A DNA stretch of 42,500 nucleotides. Origin: Glandiceps talaboti (taxonomy: Eukaryota; Hemichordata; Enteropneusta; Spengelidae). Location of the stretch: the NCBI RefSeq assembly GCF_964340395.1, contig NC_135557.1:24881563-24924062 (forward strand), given 5' to 3'. The position numbers and the translations under genes are program-made. This document shows positions 11,813 through 22,803 of the stretch, piece by piece. Every line of letters begins with the position of its first letter. Position 1 is the first letter of the stretch. Under the pieces are notes generated by a model, which had not been told where the DNA came from, searched no databases, and saw only the letters and a list, made by a program, of their open reading frames with translations.

Positions 11813-12705
11813 TATATATATATTTACAAGGTTGTCTGTTTACCAAAACTGTTATGCCAATCTTTGTTCTGCATACATCTGAAAACAAATATTACAGTCT
11901 CACTAAAAGTGAATAATTTATTATTGACATTGAAAAAGTTCAATAAACTTCATTATAGTCATATCTAGACTTCGAGTGTTAAATTTCCTGATGTACACTA
12001 TTTGTTCGATTCAGAAGTTGTGATTTTTGGCCTCCTTAACTTACAGAAACAGGTGATGGGTTATTACAGTGTAAAACCTTATCAGTAAAGTTTAATAGAG
12101 AGAGAAAACAACTTGATGCCAAAAGTCAACAAACGAGGGTGTTTAATTTGTTTTCATTTTTCATTTTGTTGTAAAGTACTTGAGCAACAATGAATTCAAA
12201 ACCGTAAATAATTTATTTCACTTTGGTTCATTTGAAATAATCATTGGGAAATATTTCGTCACATTTTCTCTATTCTGGTTAATCATTTCATTATTGACAT
12301 TTGATGGTATCAAAATGTACAGATGCCTTCAAGGGCTAACCTAAATCGTATCAATGTGTTTTGTTTATCGTTTTCGTTCGACGAATGCTATATTTATCGC
12401 AACATGATCTGTGTATAAATTGCCCACTGCCGTCATCTGTATTTCTTTACATATATGTGGTTGAAATGCTGCCGTCGATAGCAATTCATTTTCATCTACT
12501 AAGCGTTCACAATTTGAATTGGATATTAAAGTAATCGCGTTCTTCTCTTTAGTTCAATCTCAATTGTATGTTGTGTATTGCATTTTGGTAATTGCCGCAG
12601 GATGAAGAGTATATAATATTTGTTATTTATATCTGAATTACTCTGTACTGTGTTTATAAGATTAATCATATGCGTCGTCATAATGTATGTGTTCGATAAA
12701 TACAA
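11813..12705. other. A+T-rich non-coding stretch
   Basis: After a short AT run (to 11822) I see no gene, RNA or repeat structure here. Short frames have no recognisable content. Confidence 0.55.
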
Positions 12706-12876
12706 ATACGCATACATGCACACACCTACATAGACACATAGACACATAGACACAAACACATACATGTACACACCTACATAGACACATAGACACAAACATA
12801 TACATACATACATACATACATACATACATACATACATGCATCCATGCATCCATCCATCCATCCATCCATCCATCCA
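12706..12876. repeat. Compound microsatellite: CACATAGA-rich, (CATA)n, (CATC)n
   Basis: A unit of roughly 50-55 bp (cacacctacatagacacatagacac...) occurs about twice, followed by about ten TACA units and then about ten ATCC units. The Met-Asp-Gly-Trp and Cys-Met-Tyr-Val frames on the - strand are repeat artefacts. Confidence 0.95.
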
Positions 12877-13713
12877 ACTCGCTTTACTTCCTTATATTAA
12901 CTGTTAAATATACAATCTTACCATACGTCAAATAAAATTGCTATAGCCGATTATAACACGCAATAGTAATGAAATTAAGTTTCATGTAATCTTAATCCAT
13001 GAGACTAACGTAACATAGAACACTGAGATACTTGTTAGGTTGATGTAGAATATATGCGTTTTAAAATCGTATAAACATAAAATACAAATGCGTTAACAAA
13101 GAAAGATTACACTAATGCATAGCTATCTAGCTTTCTACACAACTTCCTTGCGTGTTCGTGCTTAGTCTTCACAATGTCAGATTACCAAACTCTCGGCATT
13201 ATTATTTAGTATTCAAGCTCCACGCAACTTTTTCACGAAATAAAGTTATGCGAGTTAGTGTCTGTCGATATAATCAGCATAGCTCCTTGTCTGGTTACTG
13301 TAATCCCCATAGCTTATTATAGTGACATATATCTTACAAAGACACAATAAAGGATACGATGCATGAAAGCTTATCTACACTACGTATATTTTCTAGACAT
13401 TAGATTTACGACTATCTTGTCAAACGCTATCACTGTTCTAGGCTATTGGCATACATGTAAATAGTTCTCTCGTCTCAAAATGTTCTGTACGAAAGACTGA
13501 ATATTTTGTGCCAAGTTTCGAGAATATAAAACTAGCTGTTTTCAATTGAAAATAACGTTATTAAGAAATCACACCCTCTCTTAGATAAAACCATTACATA
13601 GCAAAACCTAGTTACATCGCAACAGCTACACCGCGATATGTATCAATATGTCAACTTTGAACTATATAGCACGAAGTAAATTCTTCTTTTGAAGTGTAAC
13701 AAATGTTTATTTA

Positions 13714-13714
<1 letters not shown>
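12877..13714. other. A+T-rich non-coding stretch
   Basis: Nothing recognisable. No frame above 60 codons. Confidence 0.55.

Positions 13715-13754
<40 letters not shown>
13715..13754. repeat. (CA)n microsatellite
   Basis: About 19 uninterrupted CA units. Confidence 0.97.
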
Positions 13755-13756
<2 letters not shown>

Positions 13757-13982
13757 GAAACTGTTATATCGCAATATATGCTACTGCACAGTGTAAAATT
13801 AAATTACCAATGTAATAGCAATTCCAATCAGAAGTATTTCATAAGTTTGTGATTTTAAGAATAATGCCAGTTGAGTTAATCAAAGCAATATCAACGAATG
13901 GAAACAACGCTTTTATATGGATGATCGATGTGTACAACTCTAATGGCCTAACCGTGATTTTGAAAAAAAACGTATATATATT

Positions 13983-13995
13983 TGACCTCTGACCT
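13983..13995 (-). promoter_or_regulatory. Perfect DR1 nuclear-receptor-like half-site pair
   Basis: The + strand reads tgacctctgacct; the - strand therefore reads AGGTCA-G-AGGTCA, a consensus DR1 site of the kind bound by RXR heterodimers and HNF4-type receptors. There is no gene close by, and a 13-bp match can occur by chance in a genome, so function is not implied. Confidence 0.3.
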
Positions 13996-14152
13996 TTGTA
14001 ATATATACCACAGTCAGACAATGACACGTGCAGCTTTTAGAAAGCAAAAGAGAGTAACATTTTTAATGTTAATGTTAATGTTAAAGCTATATTCAGAAAT
14101 AATATTATTCCAGTCACAGTTACTGGATCACAATTATATATTAACTTAATAT

Positions 14153-14669
14153 AGCCTTGAAAGTGTATTTCATGTACACCTTAATATGAACATATCTCTA
14201 GAGAAATAACATTGTAGAACTAAAATGAATATTTTGTAAGTGTTCACTCTCAAGGACGTTTAAAAAAAATCAAACAATTTCGAACAAAAACAGGAAATTA
14301 TTATTGATGTGAACATGTGTGTGTAGTGGAATTCCAAAGAAGGCGATGACTTGTTTTATATCATAACTACCAATTTGTAAAGAGTTGTTTGACAAAATCA
14401 CCCGTATAACCTTGAAAGTGTATTTCATGTACACCTTAATATGAACATATCTCTAGAGAAATAACATTGTAGGACTAAAATGAATATTTTGTAAGTGTTC
14501 ACTCTCGAGGACATTTAAAAAATAAATCAAACAATTTTGAACAAAAACAGGAAATTATTATTGATGTGAACATGTTTTGAGTGTGTAGTGCATTTCCAAA
14601 GAAGGCGATGACTTGTTTTATATCATAACTACCAATTTGTAAAGAGTTGTTTGACAAAATCAGCCGTAT
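14153..14669. repeat. Segmental tandem duplication (about 255-262 bp unit)
   Basis: Copy 1 (14153-14407) and copy 2 (14408-14669) both start with a ccttgaaagtgtatttcatg block and end with ttgacaaaatca(c/g)ccgtat. They are about 95% identical by eye. The main difference is a 7-base indel near the gtgtgtagtg segment. No frame is conserved between the copies, so this is a non-coding duplication. A small (TTAATG)n run lies just upstream at about 14062-14082. Confidence 0.92.
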
Positions 14670-15002
14670 GGAACAAAATTAGAGTCAACCATAACTTGAC
14701 ATGGGGTTTTTATATCTTAGTGTTCACTCATACCAAGGTTCAATGAGTTACCAATCAAAAGTCACTTAGATAGCACATCACTTCACAACACATGGTACCA
14801 ATCAACTAACAGGTCATTAATTATTTCGACAGAGCGTTTGAAAACGCAAAACATTTGTTTATATTTTCAAATCATCTAACGACTATAATTTAAACTATTG
14901 CAAACTTTCATAACTAACGGAAAACACGTAATACACAGTGTACATAAATTGTGATACGATGTAAGCCATTTATGATGACGAGAATCGTCAACTTCAACGT
15001 TG
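14670..15002. other. A+T-rich non-coding stretch
   Basis: No gene or repeat structure seen between the tandem duplication and the triplet array. Confidence 0.5.
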
Positions 15003-15055
15003 ACAACAACAACAACAACAAGAACAACAACAACAACATCATCATCATCATCATC
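15003..15055. repeat. (AAC)n(ATC)n triplet microsatellite
   Basis: About ten AAC units with one AAG interruption, then about six ATC units. It has the same two triplet types as the larger array 115 bp downstream. Confidence 0.95.
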
Positions 15056-15166
15056 TCTTAAAGGAATATATTTTCCTGTTTAAACCTGTTACAATTAAAA
15101 AGGCTAAAAATACATACAAGGATAGCAGGGCGAACGTACTCTAGTAGAGTACACGGTGCGATTATA

Positions 15167-15222
15167 ATCACCACAACCACCACCACCACCACCACCACCA
15201 CCACCACCACCACCAACATCAC

Positions 15223-15272
<50 letters not shown>

Positions 15273-15298
15273 ACAACAACAACAACAACAACAACAAC
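15167..15298. repeat. Compound (CAC)n(CAT)n(CAA)n triplet array
   Basis: Three adjoining homogeneous blocks, about 14 CAC, 18 CAT and 10 CAA units, all of the form CAN. The poly-Met/poly-Val/poly-Leu frame on the - strand is an artefact of the array. Confidence 0.96.
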
Positions 15299-17916
15299 GA
15301 ATTGGTAACTGTACTTGTGATGTGATAAGAAAAGGAAACCTGAGAAAAAACAACAACTACGGTTTGAAGTTATTTCAACAGCATGTGATCAAGTACTGAC
15401 ATTGACGTTACCACTGTACAGAGGTGTAATTATTGTACAAAATCTACATAGTTTGTTCAAAACACGTTATCTAAGAAACAAATCCGATTACGAGCAAATT
15501 CACCAAGTGCTTGTGTCTGATTTACCGCGAGGTGAATAACCCTTGCTACCTTCGATATTGTAAAATGATCACCCCTGTGACTCGTGACATCTTTTGCTTA
15601 TAGTGTAATATATATTCTTGTATCTATTCGTCAACATTGTGTTGAAAGTTAATCTGTTTCATGATAGTTTCGCACCAATTTCGTCAGTAGAATCAGAAAC
15701 CACTGTGTCTCTAGTGATCCATGAGAAACATTTCCAAAGACCATCTGTTTCCCAACATTTGCTGGGTACACATTTGTATACTCAGGAGTCATTTTGAAAA
15801 ACACAAATAATCATACTTGATCCAACAGAGCATAAAGAAAATAAAACTAGCGCTGTGTAAACTTGTAAAACCACATGGTTATAGCATAGGGATTTTTAAA
15901 GTTGAAATTGAATAAACAAATACTAGTCTACTCTGCACAATTTAATAGCCTGTTTCGTATCACTATTCCCGTCTCCTGAGAGTAAATGCCAAGCATCGAT
16001 AACCAATGCGCATGCTCAATGCTAGAGTTAGGAAAGTCATAATCAAGACAAAGGCGTCGTCATCACTTACGTGTGTTGAATGGTTCTAGACAGTTCAGTT
16101 GCCTTGTATCAGTATCAAAGGTTGCAACTTTCCACTCTTATTAGTGTAATCTTGGCAGTTTTTATACAACATCCAACGCCGTAATATTGGTAAGTATAGA
16201 AATGATATTTTAACAATTCTTTTTGATATTTAGCCGCAACACATTCAACAAAAGTATTCTGCAAGTGTCTGTCGTATTGGATCTGTAAGAACGCTATGCT
16301 AAAACTCAACGATAATAGATGACAAAGTCTGTCCCTATATAGCTCTGACGGTAGGTGGGATGGAATTTGGACATTCACCTCATCGATTCGCAATTCATAA
16401 AGTTTATTTTTTAACACGTTTAATCGAAAAGAAGCACTTTGATACTAACACCTTTGGATTGGATTCAGTATAACCTACTCGTATGATTGTGGCGCCTCAA
16501 ATGTAGCTGACAATAAGTATTTGTGTTATATAGCAGTGTGTTAGATATCAGCTGCACACACACGGTACTGATTGTAACCGAGTCGAGTAAATAGTGATAC
16601 AAACCGGTGAAGTATTACTTGTGAAACTTTTCGCACAATATCACTCTTCTGCCTATAATTTAGTATAAAAACATCCCGTGGGAGGCCAAACTAAAGGAAC
16701 AATAGCTCAGAAATCTGCATCATAAATCCTTACAAAGCCGAAACTATAATTGTGTGAAATAATTTCCAGACTGCTGAGTTTGGAGTAAAATCATTGCTAT
16801 CACTAGGGATTGTGACAATAATACCTGAGGCTGAGTTAGCTTTCTGGATGCCGATGTGGATATCATGCTTCACAGTCATCATCTAACTGTGTATCAAATA
16901 TACTGGATGTAAAATTCGAACACATAAAGATTGTTATTTGTACCACACTGCTGACTTACCAGTTGCAGATTTCCAGACAAAAATTGGAATAATGCTAGTT
17001 ATGCAGTTGCCATAGAGATGAAAGAAGACTAGCGAAAATAACAACAACAGTCGTAGTAATAGGTACAGCATACATAATTGTGAAGTTAAATTGATGTAAG
17101 AAAATTCAGTTATTTTTTGACATTTTTTATTGGGGCTTGGGGGTGTTGGGGTTTGGGGTAATACATGTACTTGCATGTTGAAGTTGTGTTATTGGTAGAT
17201 GAAACCGATGCTGTTATTTTTGAAACGTACACCTTCCTTCAGAAAAGTGATGTCGTATAGTATAATTATAACATCTTGATTAGCCTTGTGGACATTTCTT
17301 CATATAATGCTTCAACATTAAATACTAGCCTACAGAGTATTGATCGTCTTCATTTCTACTTACTACAAACTGATGTTTTACTTGATCGCGTTGTCATTAC
17401 CAGAATCAATCACACCCTTATAGAAACCATTAACATATTTTTAAAGCAGCTGCATTCGATACTCGTTCTTCCGGACTAGATACATCAGGAACTGTTGTTT
17501 TTGCCAACGACAGATTACCATCAGATGACAGGATAAGTTTTGTTACGTCATCTGAATTGCTCCAGCGTTAGGTGAAGGTACTATATCGTTTCCTCCTGAC
17601 TTCACCGACTGTCTCTTTGTTATGTAATTGAGTGAACGAACACACATTTCGTTTTACTTTTTAAGTATTTGATTTGTAAATCACAACTCGTATTTACGTG
17701 ACTATTTCCATTGTAGTGTTGTATATTTTATAGAAACACTTGCGAGTGAAATGTCATACTAATGAGATCTAAATTCATCCAATGCCAATGTAATGATAAC
17801 CGAGCCGTATTTCGTATCATTACATCTGAAGGCATTCGTTTAAATAAGTTAGTTTATTTAACGTAAAATTACCCTTATAATAATAACATAGACAGGCAGT
17901 TAGAAACGTACACACG
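15299..17916. other. Non-coding stretch, slightly mixed composition
   Basis: About 2.6 kb without a supported gene. The longest frames (100 codons on the - strand near 16.1-16.4 kb, 80 near 17.0 kb, 67 on the + strand at 17276-17479) show no domain or splice pattern I recognise. None is called. Confidence 0.5.
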
Positions 17917-17964
17917 TATGCATGTATGCATGCATGTATACATGTATGGATGCATGTATGTATG

Positions 17965-17995
<31 letters not shown>

Positions 17996-18018
17996 GTATG
18001 TATGTATGTATGTATGTA

Positions 18019-18097
<79 letters not shown>

Positions 18098-18099
18098 AA

Positions 18100-18137
<38 letters not shown>
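17917..18137. repeat. Compound (ATGT)n(GT)n(CTGT)n microsatellite
   Basis: ATGC/ATGT units pass into ATGT, then about ten GT, then about 22 CTGT units with one taag interruption near 18097. The Cys-Met-Tyr-Val and Cys-Leu-Ser-Val frames are artefacts. The minisatellite at 18138 begins directly at its end. Confidence 0.97.
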
Positions 18138-18138
<1 letters not shown>

Positions 18139-18450
18139 CTAAAGTGAAATCATCCAGTTTATTAAAGTGAAATCATCCAGCGTCGTAGAGTGAAATCATC
18201 CAGCATCGTAGAGGGAAATCATCCAGTGTCTTAAAGTGCAATCATCCAGCGTCGTAGAGTGAAATCATCCAGTGTCCTAAAGTGAAATTATACAGTGTGG
18301 AATCATCCAATGTCCTAAAGTGAAATTATACAGTGTGGAATCATCCAGTGTCTTAAGGTGAAATCGTCAAATGTCCTAAAGTGAAATTATACAGTGTGGA
18401 ATCATCCAGTGTCTTCAGATGAAATCATCCAGTGTCTTAAAGTGAAACCA
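18138..18450. repeat. Minisatellite, 23-bp unit with 37-bp variants
   Basis: The core gtgaaatcatccag recurs about a dozen times with spacers such as cgtcgtaga and tgtcttaaa, giving a basic 23-bp period. From about 18260 a longer composite unit appears, in which a variant gtgaaattatacag is followed by a shortened tgtggaatcatcca. It occurs three times, which indicates a second round of amplification. There is no conserved open frame. It abuts the CTGT array. Confidence 0.92.
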
Positions 18451-19239
18451 TAAAACATGTTACGTGCATAGAGAGCTTAGGAATGAATAAAGATAATGAG
18501 ACCATAACACATTAGTATGTGATTTAGAAAACAGTTACAACGGTTTTTATAGCAATACCCACATTAAAAACTATCTTAAGGTATATGTCTTAATGTCATG
18601 AATTATGTCATTTTGAAGTTTCACACCTGCATGTCATATCGTCTGTACAGCTTAAGTTTCACACATTCCTTAGGGATGTTGTACTTTGAACCGAGGCTAA
18701 CTCAGCAATGTCTAAAAATAATCAGACAAGATATAGGTTTAATTAATCCTGTCATCACACCAGATCGCTTACTTTTCTCATCTTTCACTATGTAGATCCA
18801 CATGACTGGTTTTAATTTTCTTATTTTTCAAACTTCTATTTGTGTCATTCTATCCGACAAGGCATGTTTTAAACTTATTTTGAGCACGGTGACACTATGA
18901 ATAATGCAATATCAGAATTACTACCACTAACACACAGGTGTTCATGCACACATCTTACTATACGATAATATAATTTTTTCACCCATAAGGGGGTTATAAA
19001 AACGGAGTTACGTAGAAGAATCTGACCTCTTAAAGCTTTGTTAATATTTGATCATGTGAAAGTTGACGTTCCTTGGATTGCATGAAGACACAATTGCCAC
19101 AATCTTGTATGACTAAATCAATCAGGAGAACATAGAAAAAGTATCTATATTTGGAAAATAATTGTTGGTTTCCGTCGTTTCACTTAATTGTATAGTAATG
19201 TTACTAGATGTAATGGATTGAGGAAATCTACCTTCTGAT
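18451..19239. other. A+T-rich non-coding stretch
   Basis: No supported gene. A 65-codon frame at 18598-18795 has no recognisable content. Confidence 0.5.
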
Positions 19240-19337
19240 ACAATTTACTGTCATCGCATCTATAGTCTAGACAATTTACTGTCATCACATAGTCTAGACA
19301 ATTTACTGTCATCACATAGTCTAGAGACAATTTACTG
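19240..19337. repeat. Short minisatellite, about 27-bp unit
   Basis: The unit acaatttactgtcatcacat followed by agtctag occurs about 3.5 times. The first copy carries a 4-base insertion (ctat) and a g/a change, and the last is truncated. Confidence 0.9.
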
Positions 19338-19708
19338 CGTCCTTTTAGATTACTACATAACATACTTACTACTTTATAAATACGTCACCACACAGTCTAG
19401 ACGTTTGAAAGCAGTTTTGTATACGTAAGCCACAAAAGGTACTATTAGCTACATAATGAAATATCAGATTTTACAAACCTAACATTTTCCTCGACTCAAT
19501 GCAAATGTTAACGAGTAACTTTTTTGTAATTCTTGATATGTTAAATAGGACAACAAGATTTCACCTTTCACTTAAGTGCAGCAGCGTAAAAACAAAACAG
19601 TCTGTATGTATTACGTGTAATTTACTTACAGAATAACGAAGTTAGAGGTCTGTATTTATGTAGGTGTACATGTGCAGGTTTACAAATTACAATTGTTGTC
19701 CTAATGAG

Positions 19709-19804
<96 letters not shown>
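19709..19804. repeat. (AT)n microsatellite, 48 units
   Basis: An uninterrupted AT array of about 96 bp. The Tyr-Ile frames across it are artefacts. Confidence 0.97.
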
Positions 19805-19807
<3 letters not shown>

Positions 19808-20391
19808 TTACATTGCCAAGAAAGGAAAGTTGAACTTTGTTCATAGCAAAAGGTATGTAGAGCTGATGACTTCGTTAACGTACATGTTTGTAAATGTCAG
19901 CGCAACTGAAAAAGGACAAGAATATGTCAAGATGGGGTTGTATTTTCAAGCTGAGTAATTTGTATTAAATCGCAATTTCACACAGTATATTGTTATTTCT
20001 GTGTTATACTGTCATTATTGCTAACGATTGAAGGCTTTTACATGTAATATTTAACAGAAACTAGCGAAGGCCTGTAATTTTCTTCACAATTCCACAGACC
20101 AGTTTGTTTATGTATGTACATGTAGCACCCTCCTTGCGTGTGACATGTTGTAATGTATTCGAGCGCGGCCCATCAAAATTTGGGATCGTAATTGGCCCTT
20201 GTAATTGGCACAGATCTTCTGACATACATGTTAAGCTTTTACGACCACTCAGCTTGTCAATAGTTGAATATTTTATTTGGACTAAGAGTAACAAAATATT
20301 TGGTATTCTAATAGCAAACCCATTCGTTTGTAGGTGTATGTCAGATGTATTTTTTACTAAAACATGGCATTTGTAATGTAAGTGTATTTTA
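19805..20391. other. Non-coding stretch
   Basis: Overlapping 77- to 90-codon frames on both strands around 20.06-20.38 kb have no recognisable domain. No gene is called. Confidence 0.5.
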
Positions 20392-21003
20392 TGTTTCCAT
20401 GAAAGCCACTATCCAATTTTAGATAATCTGTCTTACAATGGATAGCACTAGTGCATATATCCCAAAAGTAAGGAATTTTTTTTGTAAAAAAATGTTGTTC
20501 TTTGCATTTTACATATATTTTGCCAAATAATGCATAATATGGTTATTTAGGTTACCATGGCAACAGATGTTCCTAGAATGATAACCATTTTTGAACTCAA
20601 CATAACAAACTACCCAATATAAAGTGGTCAATATGCAAATAAACTATGTTATAATTAAATTTATCATGTTATTTTCCAGATATGTAGGTGTTTAACGAAA
20701 ACATTTTTTTAGTCTACTCTATGTTTCCATGGAAACAGCTGTCCTATTTTACGCAATTTGTGTTACAACAGATAGCCCCATCTCACACATGTCAAAAACA
20801 AGGAAAAATTTTCATTAATTTTTATTTTTTTCCATGTTTGATGTCAAATTTTGGAAAAATCATCCACATATTATGGTGATTTTGGTTACCATGAAAACGG
20901 ATGTTTATAAAATGACCCCATTTTCCGAACTCAGCATACAAAACTACCCCAGGTAAGGTGGTTAATAGTCAAATAAACTCATTTATTATAAAAATTATGA
21001 TTT
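20392..21003. repeat. Diverged ~330-bp tandem repeat with X-box-like palindromes
   Basis: Two copies (about 20392-20690 and 20722-21003) share the same order of blocks: tgtttccatg, ca(g)atag, a poly-T/A segment, ggttaccatg, an acggatgtt-like segment, gaactca(a/g)cata, aaactaccc(a/c)a, gtggt(c/t)aat and aaataaact. They are strongly diverged, so the repeat is old. Each copy contains two imperfect to perfect GTT(A/T)CCATG(G)xAAC palindromes, giving four in all. It may be part of an old dispersed element. Confidence 0.7.
20551..20564. promoter_or_regulatory. RFX X-box-like palindrome
   Basis: gttaccatggcaac fits the consensus GTNRCC-(0-3 nt)-RGYAAC bound by RFX-family winged-helix factors, which control ciliary genes in animals. 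Related palindromes are at 20393-20406, 20723-20736 (gtttccatggaaac, a perfect palindrome but a poorer consensus match) and 20885-20898. Because it lies in a repeat with no adjacent gene, binding is possible but a role is unproven. Confidence 0.4.
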
Positions 21004-22406
21004 CTATATAATATATATTTAATTATTATCTTACGCCTGAAGGCGTCATACCTTGCTTGCTAATTTATCGACATTTTGACTAATACACATATCCACCGAC
21101 CAGTATCGGCCCTCAGCTTCTCAATCAAACGGATACTTATATATGGACAATGGAATTTTTGTCGTCGATCAAACAGATGTTCACAGTCAGATCTTTTGCG
21201 CCGACTTCTTTAATAACAATAGTATTTTTAGATACGATAGTGTTGCTATGAGTTAATGTATAAATATATAATGACCAATAAAAGTAGCGATTAGTTAATT
21301 GGGCGTAGGTATTTATATGTCTTATTTAACGTTGAAACAAACACAGATTGACATAGGTTGGGAAAAGCTGCTATTTCAGTTTTCTGTGGTTTAGTCTGTA
21401 AATGGTTAATGCTCTTTTTATATCTCCTTAATTTACATAATGTCTAAACACCGAGTTGTTATTTGAAACAACATTGGCATTACAAAACCAAAAGATATCG
21501 TATTCTTTTTTTTGTGCAAATATCCAGTCATTACGCATTACAAATATTAAATAACTGATACCTTTGCAATCTGGAAACAACCATCAACTGTTCTTTGTTA
21601 TGTTCTCCCCTACTCCTCTTAAATGTTATTATATTTTTAAAAGAATTTTCACTGTGTGCCGTATGGTCTTCAAACGGTTGCAATGATTTGTATATGTGAC
21701 CACACTGTTGTCAGTTTCTAGAATAGTTTGATAGCTACTTGTCATAATAATCGCTAGGGGCAATTGGGGGTAACACAACGTGGAATAGATAAATAATTTG
21801 AATTAGTTAAGGCATTTTGATTTCCTTTATGTCTCCATTCATTTAAGAGTAACCCATAAGATCTGATTGTTCCATGCCCTTTTGATTATGTAATCACCAT
21901 TGGTATCTAATAGTAAACCTCAAATGTCACGTAATACTCGTACAGGTATACCGCTCGGTGAGTGATTGACTAGCATTCTTTTTAGTAATGTACTTTTTAA
22001 ACGAATTTACATTCAAAATTTTGTTATTGCCTCAATATCCCATTGTGTCCTTTGTGGTTCATACATCATCTTGTTGCCTCGCCGCTTGCTTTTTTCTGCC
22101 TTTTTTACTTGCACCGTCAAAATGTATATTGTATTTCATCAAAACCATTCAATACGTGTTCACTTTACGACTTATTATCTGTAAGGTTTCATTGTTGTAC
22201 TTGAACAGTGGGGGTTAATGTGTGTTCCAAGGATCAATGAGAACAGCCAATACTCTAAAGGTTTCCGCACAACAATATTAGAAAACGTTGTATAGTGAAT
22301 ACATAAACTACGTGCACTATATACGAATGTCACCAAGAAAATGATGGTGAAAGTTAATAATTGCAGCTTGTTGTTTACAATTGATTTTGCTGTTGTGTAG
22401 ACTAAT
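21004..22406. other. A+T-rich non-coding stretch
   Basis: No supported gene. Overlapping frames of 72-76 codons near 22.0-22.2 kb are low-complexity and unrecognised. Confidence 0.5.
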
Positions 22407-22803
22407 ATTATAGCTAAAATGATGTAGGCTTGGTGTTTCACTCATGGGACGTTACGTTTTTTTGACACAGAGCTAGACATATTTCAACTGTAGACAAACA
22501 ATAACAGATACACAATAAACACAGCAGGATCCTTTGCCCAATCACTTTGAACACTGACAAGCATTGCTATTCTTTCACATTGAAATAAAAAAAAAAACAT
22601 TACACACTGACTTGATGATTTTAATGGTTGCAATTGTTTAATTTCAGCTGATAAACAACATTTCGACTTGACTACTTCTACATCCCCACTGTCCTCAACA
22701 CCTATGTAATTGTTTCTGTTTTGCATTATAAGTTGTCTGGCGTGTGTACTATATGTCAGGTTAAATGAGGGAAACACCAAGCCTACATCATTTTAGCTGT
22801 AAT
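22407..22803. mobile_element. 397-bp inverted-repeat (MITE-like) element
   Basis: The 39-bp arm at 22407-22445 (starting attatagctaaaatgatgta) is repeated in reverse complement at 22765-22803 with two mismatches. The 319-bp interior is A+T-rich and has no gene; the 98-codon frame on the - strand in it has no recognisable domain. Size and structure fit a non-autonomous DNA transposon, but no clear target-site duplication is visible, so the exact ends may be a few bases different. Confidence 0.7.

Noticed and set aside
15058-15297. Poly-Met/poly-Val/poly-Leu protein on the - strand
   Set aside because: It is the translation of the CAC/CAT/CAA triplet array, not a gene.
22175-22441. 88-codon frame on the - strand with hydrophobic residues
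   Set aside because: It begins inside the arm of the 22.4-kb inverted-repeat element and has no recognisable domain; composition alone explains the hydrophobicity.
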